Origin: Acidicapsa dinghuensis | GTDB lineage: Bacteria; Acidobacteriota; Terriglobia; Terriglobales; Acidobacteriaceae | Reading direction: 5' to 3' | DNA length: 64,000 nt | Assembly: GCF_025685685.1 (NCBI RefSeq) | Contig: NZ_JAGSYH010000004.1 | Span: 1 to 64,000 of the forward strand | Shown: positions 1 to 8,613 of the stretch, in pieces | Position numbering within the stretch: position 1 is the first letter of the stretch | Layout: each line of letters opens with the position of its first letter | Translations under genes and position numbers: made by a program | The notes under the pieces: model-generated | What the model saw: only the letters and a program-made list of their open reading frames with translations | Databases searched by the model: none | What the model was told of the DNA's origin: nothing

Positions 1-771
1 CTCAGTCGGGCATTCTTATGAATGTCCATTCGATCCTCCGAAGATTCCTAGTTGCTCGTCACAACCAGCTTCTCCGGTCCAAATCGAATGGACAACCTCC
101 TGAAAGATCACAGGTGCCCCATCTTTTCCGCGTCCTGTGCGGAAAGGGTGGGATAGCGGACAGCCGCAGTACGCAACCAGATTCGTGCAAAGCACGAACC
201 CCGTCACCATCCCCGTCATGCCCAAAAGTCGCCTGCCCTGGCTTCGGAATACAAATCTCTCTTTCGCGATCTAAGATTCGCGTATCCGCCAACCGGCAAA
301 TTGCTCCACAACCCCGCCGGGTGCCCCATATCTCCCGCACTGCCGGCTTACGCGCACGCCGATTGCATCTTGCGCTGCACCGATTGCACTTTGCCGCGCG
401 CCGATTGCATTTTGCTTCGCACCGATTGCACCGTGCACGCCATGGATTGCACCTTGTTTGCCATCCTCCAGCCCCGCAACGCGCAAATCCGTGCCGTCGG
501 CAGGCCACCGTCTTCGTCGTCGATCCAATGCACAGACGCCAAATCGCGGAAGTGGCGCAGCCGCCAAAGCTTTGCCGATAATTATCCCCACTTCAGGCAC
601 AATGGAAGAGATCGCATCGCAACCAACACCCGCAAAACATGCGCCCGGCAATACACCGCATCACAAACCTACCGTCGAATTACCAGAAAATACACGACAA
701 CCCACCCCTGTTGCTCAGAAAATTAATTACCCCCTCCCCCTCTTTATCTCTTTTGTTTTCAGCAAACGGAG
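1..771. other. Intergenic stretch without a supportable gene
   Basis: No reading frame here resembles a known family. Several frames stay open on both strands only because a 21-bp repeat array (361-465) has no stop codon in any frame; their translations are Arg/Cys- or Pro/Ser-rich and look non-coding. The part after about 600 is less GC-rich and ends just beyond the stop of the minus-strand SGNH hydrolase. The end of an unseen upstream gene may lie before position 1, but nothing shows this. Confidence 0.6.
361..465 (+). repeat. Five-unit 21-bp tandem repeat (GATTGC array 1)
   Basis: GATTGC recurs at 361, 382, 403, 424 and 445, exactly 21 bp apart. The first half of each unit is most conserved (GATTGCAYYTTG-like) and the second half varies. 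The period is two helical turns and also seven codons, so every frame encodes a heptad pattern, for example a CNR-type repeat on the minus strand. The same core and period occur at 22108-22233 in the opposite orientation, and as degenerate pairs near 5436 and 37793. Confidence 0.85.
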
Positions 772-2262
772 TTATGGTTTCACTCCAGCAGCCACCAGCG
801 CATCCGCCCAAATCTGATAACCAGTCTCACCAGGATGCGTCCCGTCCGGCATCATCTCTTTCGTCAGCGTCCCATCCGGAGTAAGAAACTTCTGTCCTAT
901 GTCCACATAAGTCACCAGAGCATTCCCGGCAAAGTGTTCCGCCAGCAACCGATTCGTCTCCTTGATCGGCGCGCGCAGCGGACCGTTCGGATCTTCTCCA
1001 CGCGGAAAGATCGCCATCAGCACAATGTGAGTCTCCGGCGACATCCGGTGAATCTCGTCGCAGATCACGCCAATCGCTTCCACAATCTCCTTCGGCGTGC
1101 TAGTCCGCGCATGAATCGATCCCGTCAGGTTGTTGGTCCCGATATTCAGCACAACCCACTTCGGATGCAGCCCATCGAACTCGCCCTGCCGTAAGCGCCA
1201 CAGCACATTCTGCGTGCGATCCCAGCCAAATCCCATGTTCAGCACCTGCGCATCCCCAAACAGATGCTGCCAAGCCATCGCGCCCGCCACGCGCGAAGAA
1301 GCCGGTTCGCCGCCCCAGAAGTGCGTGATCGAGTCGCCAATCATCACCACCTCTGGATCCAGATGCTTCTTCACCTCCAGCTCCGCATGGTGCCGCGCAT
1401 ACCAGTCGTACATATCCTGCTCCAGCGAGCCCACCGGAATCAGCGCCGTGTTGATATCCGTCATCTGGTCCAGCGGCACGCGCGGATCATCGCCCATCAG
1501 CTTCGCCAGCGTAGGCTCAATGGCCTCAGCCATCATCCGCTGCCCATGCGTATCCGGATGCAGCGCCGGAGGATGATACGAGAGACGCGGATCGTAGAAG
1601 ATGCTCGTGTTCAAAGCACCGTTCGCATAGAAGATCGATCCCACATCCAGATAAGTCACACGCGGATCTTCGCTATAGCACGTCGCCAGATACCGGTTGA
1701 TCGCCCGGTCTTCCTCCGACTTCTTCTCCGACATCGCGCTCGGCAACAAGCCCATCAGCAGGATCTTCGTTCCCGGCAAGCGCTGCTCCAGATCGGCAAT
1801 CACCGCATCAATCCCGGTCTCCGTCTGTTCCGCCGTCTCCTTGTAGACCCCGGTGTTGTTCGTGCCGACCAGCAGCACCGCCGTCTTCGGATGCAGCCCG
1901 TCCATCTCACCATGATTCAGCCGCCACAGCACATGCTGCGTCCCATCTCCGCTAAACCCAAGATTTAGCGCCTTGCGCGGCTCATAGAACTCATTCCAAG
2001 TCGGCTGAAAATTCTCATCCGGCGGATTCGCCTTGTCATAGTTGTTGGTGATCGAGTCGCCGATCATGAGCAGTTGTGCGTCTGGATGGGCCTGAACCTC
2101 CTTGAGAATCGCCTCATGCCGCGCTGCCCACCACGGCTCGCTAAGGCGATCCGTCGGAACCGCAGCTGGGTTGCTATCAGGATCCTGGGCAATAGCGCTA
2201 CCTGAAACCAGCAACATCAGGATCAGCGCCGCATAGATACGGCCACGTAGTGTGCAATTCAC
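772..2262 (-). CDS. Secreted tandem SGNH/GDSL hydrolase
   Basis: Predicted exported esterase/acylhydrolase with two consecutive SGNH domains, roughly residues 60-260 and 275-495. Each has block I GDSIT, a block II Gly (GFSGDGT, GFGWDRT) and block III GTNN, and both resemble the PAF-acetylhydrolase-like branch. Domain 2 keeps the block V DxxH motif (DGTHP); in domain 1 the matching position reads PALHP, so the catalytic Asp appears lost. The GTG at 2262 was chosen over the longer frame (2361) because a signal peptide ending SGSAIAQ follows directly. A TATAAT hexamer lies at 2269-2274, which would make the mRNA nearly leaderless. The substrate is unknown; carbohydrate deacetylation or deacylation would be typical of the fold. 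Confidence 0.82.
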   Translation of the reverse strand: MNCTLRGRIYAALILMLLVSGSAIAQDPDSNPAAVPTDRLSEPWWAARHEAILKEVQAHPDAQLLMIGDSITNNYDKANPPDENFQPTWNEFYEPRKALNLGFSGDGTQHVLWRLNHGEMDGLHPKTAVLLVGTNNTGVYKETAEQTETGIDAVIADLEQRLPGTKILLMGLLPSAMSEKKSEEDRAINRYLATCYSEDPRVTYLDVGSIFYANGALNTSIFYDPRLSYHPPALHPDTHGQRMMAEAIEPTLAKLMGDDPRVPLDQMTDINTALIPVGSLEQDMYDWYARHHAELEVKKHLDPEVVMIGDSITHFWGGEPASSRVAGAMAWQHLFGDAQVLNMGFGWDRTQNVLWRLRQGEFDGLHPKWVVLNIGTNNLTGSIHARTSTPKEIVEAIGVICDEIHRMSPETHIVLMAIFPRGEDPNGPLRAPIKETNRLLAEHFAGNALVTYVDIGQKFLTPDGTLTKEMMPDGTHPGETGYQIWADALVAAGVKP

Positions 2263-2464
2263 GGCAGCATTATAGATTTCCGGGCTTCGCCTGCATCTCA
2301 CGCACGAGAGGTGACCGGCAATCCTCTGGAACCCAATCCCGAAAACATTCGCGCCGCGCACTAAGCTGCCATGCAGAAAAGAGAGTTCACTCCTGCCTCA
2401 TGAAACGGGCAAGCTCTGCACCGGAAGCTTAACTCGACATCCCTTCATCCCAAACGCGAGGCCC

Positions 2465-5272
2465 TCACTTCGTTGCCGAAGCGATCAGAAGCTTCCAGTT
2501 CTCATAATCGGTATTCTCGAGCGTTCCAAGCGAATTCGCCAGAAACTCCAGCCTCGCGGTAGCCGGTGTCTTCGTCTGGCCCCGGTCCGCGAGGAAGTAC
2601 GGCGGCATAGTCTGTAAGTACAGCTTTACAGTCGCGTTTATGTTACCGGCATTCGCCCCCGCTGGCAGCGGAATCTCATACCGCACAATCGACTCGCCCC
2701 TGCCGGACAGATAGGCCGGATCCTTGAGCGCATCGCCCACCGGCCAGGTAGCGTGCAAGTACGGCTCCGGAATCTTCAGGTCCGCCGGACCCTTCAATGA
2801 CCATCCTCTGGGAAGCAGACGGTTGTCTTTGATGTCGAAGTCCCGGCGCGTAAAGCTGGTGGTGAACTGGCCGTCTGCGTTCTTCGTCAGCTCCTCATAA
2901 ATCTGCACCTGGTCCGAAGACCGGATCGGGTTGGTCTGGCTAAAGTGCGCCTGATACTTGCCTCCCGCAAAGGACTCCGTAGGCAAAACCTGCCCCGCAA
3001 AATTCGTGATCTGCCCCTTGTCGTTTGTAGCCCCCGAAGTGAAGAACGGCTTGCCGTTCATCGTTGCCTGCAGTTCCAGAAAAGCCCGTCGAAAGCCCAC
3101 GCCACTCGGAAAACGATGTCCAGCCTTGTTCACCACTGTCACTTCGACGATCAGCTTGGAGTCCTGCACCTCCCACTTAGTCACGACCACAGCCGCGGTA
3201 ATACTCTGCGCCTGTTGCACGACATTGTTGGAAGCTGCTTCAAGGTCCGTCGTCAGGCCCGTCATGTAGTCGGCCATCCGCACGCCCAGCACCTCATTGT
3301 TCCCCTCGTCGTTGACCGGCTGCTGGAACATCTGCAGCAGAAATCCATTTGTGCCCAGCAATTCGTGCCGCCGGTATCCCTCTTCGCGATAACGCACGTT
3401 CAGCTCGTCGGGCGTCGCCAGATGATCCGTAACCGGATAAGTCAAATCCTGCACAATCGCTATCCTGTCTTTGATCGAGGACGCGTATAGGTTGGTGCGT
3501 GCATTGATATATCCCGATGGCATATGACAGTCCTGGCACGTTTTCGCAGTCGCCCCCACCGAGCCGTACTCATCCCGGTAGTCGCTGTTAAGCCACTCCG
3601 GATAGGTAGCCTGTTCTACCGATGTCGTGTCCGGCTTGGGACTATCCACAACCGGCAGCAGAATCGTGTGACAGGTGCCGCACATCTGCGGAGACTGAAT
3701 ATAGTCGTTGTGTTTGGGCTTGATGTTCAGGCCGGTATCCATCGGATAAGTTGTAATCACATCGTCTTTGAAAGGACCGTTCAGCTCATTCGATGGAGTG
3801 ATGTCGTAGACGCCATTGATGTGATGTTCCAGGAAGTAAGGCAGGCTTGCATCCTTGGGAGGCGCCATGCGGTGGCACACCTCGCAGCTGATGCCATCGC
3901 GCGCCAGCCCGCCATATTTGAATCCCTCGCTCGCAGGATCGGTGTCATAGACAAAATTGACATCAAAGTCCTCCTTTGGATGTTCCGCGGCAAAGCTCCT
4001 CTTACCCATGGCTCCATGGCACGTCATGCACTTGTCGATCACCCCCTGCTTCTGCGAATGCTCCTTCAGAAACGCCAGCTCGCTGTCCAGTTGCGAGTAG
4101 AAGACCGGGTCACGTCCGGCGAGCCCCATCGGCGACCAGCGCCATTCTCCGTACGGAGAGACGTTGATCGTCGGACTTGAAGTTGAGGTAAGCACCATCG
4201 CAGGTCCAAGACTAGTGTTGGTAAGTCCGCTATGGCAGCCCAGACACTGCGACGAAGTTACAAAGTCAGGCAGACTTTCCGAGGCTTGCATCCCCGCCGC
4301 CTTGGGCCTGGCCAAAACATCGTCAAGGGTCTCAGGAGGAAACTTCTGAATCGCCGGCGCGTGAATCGCCAGCAATTGCCGCGTCGGCGTGCGAAGCTTG
4401 GCTCCAAACCGGACCCCTTCGACATCTTCCTGGATCGCTGCGTTCTTCTCATGACTGGGGAAACGCGAAGGCTCAATAACTTCCTCGCCCCGCAGTGTTC
4501 TCCACTCGGAAAGCGAAATCCCGGATTGCTGAATGAAGTCAATCAAGCTCTTGCCATTGCCGCAGGTCGTCGGCGGCGTATCCGCACTGTCGGCCATCCA
4601 GCTGTTATCCACCCGGAACTGCAAAGGCCATCCCGGAGCACCTTCGATATTGTTCAGCGAAGAAAAGGTAAGCTGCCTTTCCGCCGAAGCGTGACAGCGA
4701 AGACAATAGAGCCCGTAACCGGCATTCGGATATTGAAACTTATTTGTGAACTTCATCGAGTTGGACGGCTTGCTGCCATTCCACACCTCGGCCCAGAACC
4801 AGCCATCCAGCGATGCTTTCGAATTCCGGATCATGATGGTCCAATCGTTCGAACATCCAAGGCTCTGCTCGGGAATATCTCGGTAGCGAGCTGCCGGAAC
4901 AGGCGCGAATTGTTCCTTGATGATGACCGCTCCATCGGGGATATCTCCCTGACGGCCATTCAGCAGCCAATGGGAAACCTCCGGGGAATAGTAGATATGT
5001 ACGGCGGGATGCACGATGGCCGCATTCCCATTCATCAACGGCCCGGTGTCGCGGACCCACTTATCCCGGCACCAGCCAAGCTTTCTGTAATCGAGAGTAC
5101 TGAGATACTTAAGTACCTGCTGCTCAAACTGAAAAGGTTCGCCAGCCGGCATCGTCGCGGGAAGATGTAATGGCGGTGGAACCGGCTGCGCATCCGGACA
5201 CGGATTCTGCGCTTCCTGCGCCCGCGCGGTAATTGCAAGGAACAGTACGACAATAGCTATAAGGACTCGCAT
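2465..5272 (-). CDS. P460-like/multihaem cytochrome c, secreted
   Basis: A 935-residue protein with signal peptide (MRVLIAIVVLFLAITARAQ) and six CxxCH haem-binding motifs: CLRCH near residue 190, CLGCH 343, CMTCH 414, CEVCH 463, CGTCH 530 and CQDCH 580. The first 200 residues (PDGAVIIKE, DWTIMIRN, then CLRCH) resemble the cytochrome P460 family. The remainder resembles cytochrome c554/NapC-like multihaem proteins, including a C-terminal NKAGHRFPSG segment common in that group. It is probably periplasmic and involved in electron transfer or small-molecule oxidation; the substrate is not readable. A GGGGAG Shine-Dalgarno lies 7 nt before the ATG and a perfect palindrome at 5310-5324 sits upstream. 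The neighbouring genes give no pathway. Confidence 0.8.
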   Translation of the reverse strand: MRVLIAIVVLFLAITARAQEAQNPCPDAQPVPPPLHLPATMPAGEPFQFEQQVLKYLSTLDYRKLGWCRDKWVRDTGPLMNGNAAIVHPAVHIYYSPEVSHWLLNGRQGDIPDGAVIIKEQFAPVPAARYRDIPEQSLGCSNDWTIMIRNSKASLDGWFWAEVWNGSKPSNSMKFTNKFQYPNAGYGLYCLRCHASAERQLTFSSLNNIEGAPGWPLQFRVDNSWMADSADTPPTTCGNGKSLIDFIQQSGISLSEWRTLRGEEVIEPSRFPSHEKNAAIQEDVEGVRFGAKLRTPTRQLLAIHAPAIQKFPPETLDDVLARPKAAGMQASESLPDFVTSSQCLGCHSGLTNTSLGPAMVLTSTSSPTINVSPYGEWRWSPMGLAGRDPVFYSQLDSELAFLKEHSQKQGVIDKCMTCHGAMGKRSFAAEHPKEDFDVNFVYDTDPASEGFKYGGLARDGISCEVCHRMAPPKDASLPYFLEHHINGVYDITPSNELNGPFKDDVITTYPMDTGLNIKPKHNDYIQSPQMCGTCHTILLPVVDSPKPDTTSVEQATYPEWLNSDYRDEYGSVGATAKTCQDCHMPSGYINARTNLYASSIKDRIAIVQDLTYPVTDHLATPDELNVRYREEGYRRHELLGTNGFLLQMFQQPVNDEGNNEVLGVRMADYMTGLTTDLEAASNNVVQQAQSITAAVVVTKWEVQDSKLIVEVTVVNKAGHRFPSGVGFRRAFLELQATMNGKPFFTSGATNDKGQITNFAGQVLPTESFAGGKYQAHFSQTNPIRSSDQVQIYEELTKNADGQFTTSFTRRDFDIKDNRLLPRGWSLKGPADLKIPEPYLHATWPVGDALKDPAYLSGRGESIVRYEIPLPAGANAGNINATVKLYLQTMPPYFLADRGQTKTPATARLEFLANSLGTLENTDYENWKLLIASATK

Positions 5273-5309
5273 GGCAAGCTCCCCGGCTGGTCAGGAACGA
5301 ATCTATTGC

Positions 5310-5324
5310 GGGAGTATAACTCCC
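5310..5324. promoter_or_regulatory. Perfect palindrome upstream of the multihaem cytochrome
   Basis: GGGAGT-ATA-ACTCCC, six-base arms around a 3-base centre, lies 38 bp before the cytochrome start. On the minus strand it contains TATACT, a plausible -10 hexamer, so a protein bound here could block or steer transcription. No clear -35 is visible. The site is seen in the sequence; the operator role is inferred. Confidence 0.4.
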
Positions 5325-5435
5325 CTGTCAGATCGGCGTGAGTTCAAAAATAGCTCTTGAAAGTGCAAGAGCCGTCGGCGATGGATCACCGGAAGGCCCG
5401 ATGCAAGCGGACAGCGGAAGTCTGAGGGAAGTAGA

Positions 5436-5482
5436 GATCGCTGTCAAGAAATAACCGATTGCACTTTGTTCGCCGTGATTTC
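5436..5482 (+). repeat. Degenerate 21-bp repeat, 2-3 units
   Basis: GATCGC (5436) and GATTGC (5457) are exactly 21 bp apart; a third weak match, GATTTC, follows at 20 bp (5477). The middle unit matches array 1 closely (GATTGCACTTTG), which links it to that family rather than to chance. Confidence 0.5.
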
Positions 5483-5584
5483 CCTACCCGCCCGCTTCAA
5501 AGGCAACCTCATCCCCCAATCACTGGCTCCAATCCCTGGAGCCGCGCACATCGAGCGCGGATCGCACAGCGGAAAGGAGCCACG

Positions 5585-6322
5585 ATGCCAGAACAGCTTG
5601 AGGAACAAGCCACGCAGTCCATCAGCCCCGCAGAATCCCGCATCCTCAACGACTCGCTCGCGGAGCCCTTTCCGCCCGATCCTCACGCACCGCGCTCGTC
5701 AGCGCAACCATCGGCAGCACCGCGCGCGCCGCGTCGTGGCCGCATGTTTCTCGCCCTCGCCATCGGAGTCATGCTTGGCCTGCTCGGCGCAGTGTTCTTT
5801 TCACTCGTCCTGGGATACCTGTTTCATCGCAATACGCAGCTTGATACCTCAACCCCAGCCATCGTCGAGCAGATACGTAAGCTCTCTCGTCTCGAAACCG
5901 TCGATTACTCCATCGACAAGATCGTCGAGGGCCAGAAGAGCTATGCCCTGCTGCCCAACTTCCTCACTGGCGACAAGCTCTTGCTCATCGCTCATGGCGA
6001 CGTCGTCGCAGGCGTTGACCTTGGCCAGCTTCGTTCCACCGACATCACAGTCAACGGCCAATCCGTCACTGTGCACCTGCCTCCGGCGCAGATCCTGAGT
6101 TCGCGCCTCGATAATCAGCACACCCGCGTCTACTCTCGCGATACCGGCCTTCTCGCCACCGCCGACCCCGCACTCGAGTCCACGGTGCGTCAGGCCGCTG
6201 AGCAGCAGATCACTCAGGCCGCGCTCTCCGACGGCATCCTCAACAAAGCTCATCAGAATGCCCAGAACAGCATCTCAGCACTGCTTTACGGCCTTGGTTT
6301 CCATTCCGTAACTATCAATTGA
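5585..6322 (+). CDS. DUF4230 family membrane protein
   Basis: A 245-residue protein with a Pro/Ala-rich cytoplasmic N-terminus (about 1-50), one transmembrane helix (about 54-80), then an extracytoplasmic DUF4230-like domain. The domain has the characteristic order LSRLETVDYSIDKIVEG, LLLIAHGDVVAGVDL and a strand-rich VTVHLPPAQI segment. The family's function is unknown; anchoring at the envelope is the safe inference. The ATG at 5585 was chosen because GGAAAGGAG lies directly upstream; the longer frame from 5459 has no such site. It is followed by a 350-bp gap, so it is probably monocistronic. Confidence 0.8.
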   Translation: MPEQLEEQATQSISPAESRILNDSLAEPFPPDPHAPRSSAQPSAAPRAPRRGRMFLALAIGVMLGLLGAVFFSLVLGYLFHRNTQLDTSTPAIVEQIRKLSRLETVDYSIDKIVEGQKSYALLPNFLTGDKLLLIAHGDVVAGVDLGQLRSTDITVNGQSVTVHLPPAQILSSRLDNQHTRVYSRDTGLLATADPALESTVRQAAEQQITQAALSDGILNKAHQNAQNSISALLYGLGFHSVTIN

Positions 6323-6674
6323 AGCACGGCTCCGCCGCGTGAATAGTTGCGCCGCCAAGCCCGCTTGCCGGTTATTTCCAGCCTCACAGGCATAATCGAA
6401 ACAGGAAAAAACACGTACTTCTATTTAGAACCAATCCAGATGAATCTCTTAGATCCCTATACCCATCCCGCAAATCGCAAATCATGCTGCAAAAATACGC
6501 AGCCAAAGCCTTGGTAATGTACGCTTATGAACCTTGCAATCAACCTCGCATTTCAAAGAAAATAAGGCTCTTATACCGCAAAATTTCCGCGAAAAGCACA
6601 ACCGCCCCCAGCTGTTGCGCACGTAAGCTGCCAAACTAGACCTGCGATACCATGGAACAAGGAATTAGCCGTTT
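6323..6674. other. AT-richer intergenic region
   Basis: It is noticeably less GC-rich than its surroundings and codes for nothing recognisable. It probably carries the promoter of the yacG-pgpA unit, but no convincing -35/-10 pair was found. No repeat or terminator hairpin was seen. Confidence 0.4.
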
Positions 6675-6884
6675 ATGCCCGCGAAGAAGTCCGCCAAAAC
6701 CAAGCCGCTACGCTGCCCCACCTGCGGCACGCTCGTCACCGCGTCCGCTGAGGATTTCCCTTTCTGCAGCGACCGCTGCCGTCGCATCGATCTCGGCAAA
6801 TGGGCCATGGGTGTCTACAAAATCAGCAGCCCTGCGCTCGATCCCGAGCTCGAAGAAGAGCACGAAAGCGGTCAGCGTGGGTAA
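6675..6884 (+). CDS. DNA gyrase inhibitor YacG
   Basis: A 69-residue zinc-binding protein. CPTCG near residue 14 and CSDRC near residue 31 form the four-Cys zinc site, followed by the diagnostic RRIDLGKWAMG. In E. coli YacG binds GyrB and inhibits gyrase. Length and motif order fit the family. Its stop codon overlaps the proposed GTG start of pgpA, which suggests translational coupling; that gene pair is unrelated in function. Confidence 0.88.
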   Translation: MPAKKSAKTKPLRCPTCGTLVTASAEDFPFCSDRCRRIDLGKWAMGVYKISSPALDPELEEEHESGQRG

Positions 6885-7482
6885 GTTTCTTGGCAGCCGC
6901 AAGCCCGATCGCGACGCCGTTGCTGCCGCCATGCGTGAAGCCGCGAAAGGCGGCTGGCCTGAACAACCTATGTGCTCCCTCAACCAGCGCCGCAGATTTT
7001 GGGCCTGGACTGTCGCAACCTTCTTCGGCGCTGGCTTCGGCAAACCCGGTCCTGGCACATGGGGCTCTGCCGCGGCCACTCTGCTCTGGACCATTCCTGC
7101 CCTGCTGCTGCATCTAACCGCTGCGCCGTTGGCGGCCCTCACTCTGGCACTAGCCGCGCTCGCCACAGTGCTCGGCGTACCCGCCGCCACCATCGCCGCC
7201 CGCGAAAGCGGCCGCAAAGACCCCGGCTTCGTCGTCATCGACGAAGTTGCCGGGCAGTGGCTCACTCTTCTCGCGCTCACGCTTGGCAGCGCCTACGCCC
7301 GGCTCGATGGCGCACACATTGTTCTCGGTTTCCTGCTCTTTCGCCTCTTCGACGTAACTAAACCTTTCCCCATCCGGAGGATCGAAAAACTGCCCGAAGG
7401 CTGGGGCATAGTCTTCGACGATCTCGCCGCTGGCCTGTATGCTGGTTTGGCGCTGTGGCTCATCAGCCGATGGATTCACTGA
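6877..7482 (+). CDS. pgpA: Phosphatidylglycerophosphatase A
   Basis: Integral membrane phosphatase that converts phosphatidylglycerol phosphate to phosphatidylglycerol. Family signatures are GKPGPGTWGSAA, the acidic GFVVIDEVAGQW segment, and LFDVTKPFPI...KLPEGWGIVFDD near the C-terminus. Several hydrophobic helices are visible. The start is uncertain: the GTG at 6877 overlaps the yacG stop and adds a plausible N-terminal extension (KPDRDAVAAAMREAAKGG), while ATGs at 6931 and 6970 would give shorter proteins that still contain the whole domain. The next gene overlaps the 3' end. Confidence 0.85.
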   Translation: MGKFLGSRKPDRDAVAAAMREAAKGGWPEQPMCSLNQRRRFWAWTVATFFGAGFGKPGPGTWGSAAATLLWTIPALLLHLTAAPLAALTLALAALATVLGVPAATIAARESGRKDPGFVVIDEVAGQWLTLLALTLGSAYARLDGAHIVLGFLLFRLFDVTKPFPIRRIEKLPEGWGIVFDDLAAGLYAGLALWLISRWIH

Positions 7483-8594
7483 ACCAGCCCATCGCTGAGT
7501 CGCTGACTACCAAAGGCGCATCTCATTCAACGGAATCCTTCATGCCCAGGCTCTTCAAACAGGCCGCTTCGTCACCGCAGATCGACGGTGCATTCCCTAC
7601 CGCGGCATTGCCAGGTGGCGACGTGGAACTGCGCGGTGCCCATCTCGGCGCGCGTACCCTCGTGCCTCCGTCCGTAACGGTCGATGGAGTACGGGCGCAT
7701 CTGCTCATGAGCCGTAGTGAGTCTCTCGCCTTTCGCGTCCCCGATGGCGCAGCCGTCGGCCACGTCGAGGTACGCAACGGAGATGGAACCGGAACCTTCT
7801 CGCTGCTAAACATTGCGCGCGAACTCTCCGATGGGCTGCATCCCGTCACCAGCCCTGCCGTCAGCCGCAGCGGAAACATCTACGCCACCATCTCAGGCCC
7901 GCGCGGCAAGCAGACACCGGTCTCCATCGTGCGTATCGGCCCAGACCGCGTAGGCACTCCGTTCGTCAGTGGCATCCTCAACCCCACCGGCCTGGCCTTC
8001 GATCCAGAAGGCGCGCTCTACGTCACCTCGCGCGCCGAGGGTACTGTTTATCGCATTGACGCTGGCGGAGTCGCCACTAGCTATGCCGAGGGCATGGGCG
8101 TCGCAACCGGTGCGGCATTCGACGCCGACGGCAATCTCTTTGTCGGCGACCGCAACGGGACCATCTTCAAGATCTCGCCAGGCGATTCGGGCACGGACCA
8201 CAAGATCTTCGTCTATGCCACCCTTGAGCCAAGTCCGGCGGCCTATCACCTGGCCGTCGGCGCTGACGGCACACTCTACGTCTCAGCACCAGCACTCTCC
8301 TCCAATGACACCATCTGGGCCATTGATCGCGACGGAGCAACCGCAGCTTGGTATCGCGGCCTGGGCCGTCCGCAGGGCCTTGCACTCGACAGTCATGGCA
8401 ACATTTTCGTCGCCGCCTGCCTGCATGGACAGCGCGGCCTGGTCCGCATTATGCCGTCGGGACATGCCGAACTGGCCCTTGCAGGCTACGACCTCGTCGG
8501 TGTGGCATTCTCGCCGCTGGGCACTACGGTACTCACCACCCATGACGCCGTTTATGATGTCGATTTAGGAGTACACGGGCTGAAACTCTTCTGA
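7470..8594 (+). CDS. IPT/TIG plus NHL/SMP-30-like beta-propeller protein
   Basis: A 374-residue protein. An N-terminal IPT/TIG-like segment (about 25-115, GGDVELRGAHLG and VEVRNGDGTGTF) precedes repeated propeller blades of the type NPTGLAFDPEGALYVTSRAEG and GAAFDADGNLFVGDRNG, as in NHL or SMP-30/gluconolactonase-like folds. No signal peptide is obvious, so location and ligand are open. The ATG at 7470 overlaps the pgpA stop; an in-frame GTG (7455) and ATG (7542) are alternatives. It ends 19 bp before cinA, so co-transcription is likely. Confidence 0.75.
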   Translation: MDSLNQPIAESLTTKGASHSTESFMPRLFKQAASSPQIDGAFPTAALPGGDVELRGAHLGARTLVPPSVTVDGVRAHLLMSRSESLAFRVPDGAAVGHVEVRNGDGTGTFSLLNIARELSDGLHPVTSPAVSRSGNIYATISGPRGKQTPVSIVRIGPDRVGTPFVSGILNPTGLAFDPEGALYVTSRAEGTVYRIDAGGVATSYAEGMGVATGAAFDADGNLFVGDRNGTIFKISPGDSGTDHKIFVYATLEPSPAAYHLAVGADGTLYVSAPALSSNDTIWAIDRDGATAAWYRGLGRPQGLALDSHGNIFVAACLHGQRGLVRIMPSGHAELALAGYDLVGVAFSPLGTTVLTTHDAVYDVDLGVHGLKLF

Positions 8595-8613
8595 TTTCCT
8601 GCCAAACGACCTC

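Larger units (their letters stand above)
5273..5584. other. Divergent intergenic region with degenerate 21-bp repeat units
   Basis: It separates the minus-strand cytochrome from the plus-strand DUF4230 gene. It holds the palindrome at 5310-5324 and two to three degenerate units of the 21-bp repeat: GATCGC at 5436, GATTGC at 5457 (first 12 bases identical to the second unit of array 1), and GATTTC at 5477. No gene is supported here. Confidence 0.5.

Noticed and set aside
59..508. Minus-strand frame with CNR heptads over array 1
   Set aside because: All frames through the array are open and periodic, so openness is no evidence of coding; there is no ribosome site or homology.
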